DNA of 64,000 nt from Saccharicrinis sp963677345 (GTDB lineage: Bacteria > Bacteroidota > Bacteroidia > Bacteroidales > Marinilabiliaceae), in NCBI GenBank assembly GCA_963677345.2, contig CAXXLC010000038.1, positions 232,580 through 296,579 of the forward strand. The letters run 5' to 3'. The notes below the pieces were generated by a model. It ran no database searches. It was not told where the DNA came from and worked only from the letters and a program-made list of their open reading frames with translations. How positions within the stretch are numbered: the stretch's first letter is position 1; each line of letters begins with the position of its first letter. The position numbers were made by a program, and so were the translations under genes. This document shows positions 63,857-64,000 of this stretch, piece after piece.

Positions 63857-64000
63857 CGTTTTTTATTTAAGTTTTGTGTCGCTGTGCCCGGTTGACTAAT
63901 TTTGATCTGGTGGTCTACCTTACGATTTCTAAAGAATCAATTATCGGATCACCGTCAACCAGAACCATACTGAGAAAGGTAGTTATACTACAGTGTGAAA
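63857..64000 (-). ncRNA. Candidate bridge RNA region of the IS110 element (partial)
   Basis: Non-coding end upstream of the transposase. Complementary arms GGTTGAC (63890-63896) and GTCAACC (63954-63960) enclose a second pair TGATC / GATCA (63903-63907, 63947-63951) and a central hairpin. The loop contains CTACCTTA at 63915-63922, which also occurs at the IS/truC junction (62467-62474), and the opposite sense AAGGTAG at 63976-63982. These match what is expected for guide segments of a bridge RNA. Confidence 0.55.

Larger units (their letters stand above)
62466..64000 (-). mobile_element. IS110-family insertion sequence (partial, runs off the window)
   Basis: Transposase gene on the minus strand with a very short 3' flank (about 17 bases to the truC junction) and a long non-coding 5' end (63857 to at least 64000). 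This asymmetry, with no inverted repeats at the end and the DEDD transposase, is typical of the IS110 group, where the long end encodes a bridge RNA. The other end lies outside the window. Confidence 0.8.

Overview
The window is a low-GC chromosomal segment from a member of the Bacteroidota. The gene content suggests a marine or sediment Marinilabiliales/Marinifilaceae-like organism, but this rests on gene content, protein style and promoter style only; no database search was possible. Evidence for the phylum includes promoters of the TTG-N19/20-TAnnTTTG type, few Shine-Dalgarno sites, a TonB receptor with an N-terminal carboxypeptidase-like domain, HmuY, DUF349, DUF4377, an ABC-F protein and a CHAT/TPR locus.

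Region by region. 1-5.6 kb: a diacylglycerol-kinase-like lipid kinase converges on yidC-pyrG-hemF across a perfect terminator hairpin. 6.0-13.3 kb: a leftward heme biosynthesis cluster, in transcription order hemA, hemC, hemD, hemB, hemL, hemE, a small membrane protein and hemF. With hemF it covers glutamyl-tRNA to protoporphyrinogen IX; protoporphyrinogen oxidase and ferrochelatase are not in the window. A small Cys-rich gene sits upstream of hemA. 13.4-36.5 kb: mostly housekeeping genes (DUF349 protein, trmD, nadD-gmk-yicC, a CarH-like MerR/B12 regulator, a FUSC protein, an MFS transporter, a rhomboid, two M48 peptidases, secA, lgt, cinA, a Crp-type regulator with an NAD(P)H oxidoreductase). 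36.5-37.9 kb: a small accessory scar with a truncated ORF, a DUF4377 lipoprotein, hairpins and a degraded histidine-kinase tail. 38-39.6 kb: ABC-F. 39.9-49.2 kb: a complete heme-uptake operon of the hmu type (TonB receptor, HmuY lipoprotein, CobN-like HmuS, polytopic HmuT-like protein, MotA/TolQ-like protein, DUF2149 protein), with an identifiable promoter, internal hairpins and a terminator. The cell can therefore make most of its heme pathway and also strip heme from outside.

49.2-64 kb is accessory. It begins with a striking non-coding array of TTCGCA motifs spaced alternately 10 and 11 bp (DNA helical repeat), preceded by a 32-bp-period triplicate and followed by a MITE-like inverted repeat and an N-terminally truncated GH108 muramidase. 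Next come several secreted proteins of unknown function and two tiny membrane proteins. A protease/sigma locus follows: an OmpA-like secreted protein, a secreted M48-like peptidase, a TPR-CHAT (caspase-like) protein split by a frameshift in an A9 run, and a divergent ECF-type sigma factor with a membrane protein that looks like its anti-sigma factor. The layout recalls the TPR-CHAT/sigma pairing of type III-E CRISPR loci, but no CRISPR is present. The window ends with an IS110-family insertion that has cut off the start of truC. The structured upstream end of that IS contains segments matching the IS/truC junction, as expected for a bridge RNA.

The strongest candidates for something undescribed are the TPR-CHAT/sigma/anti-sigma locus with its A9 slippage site, the helically phased TTCGCA array, and the IS110 bridge-RNA candidate.
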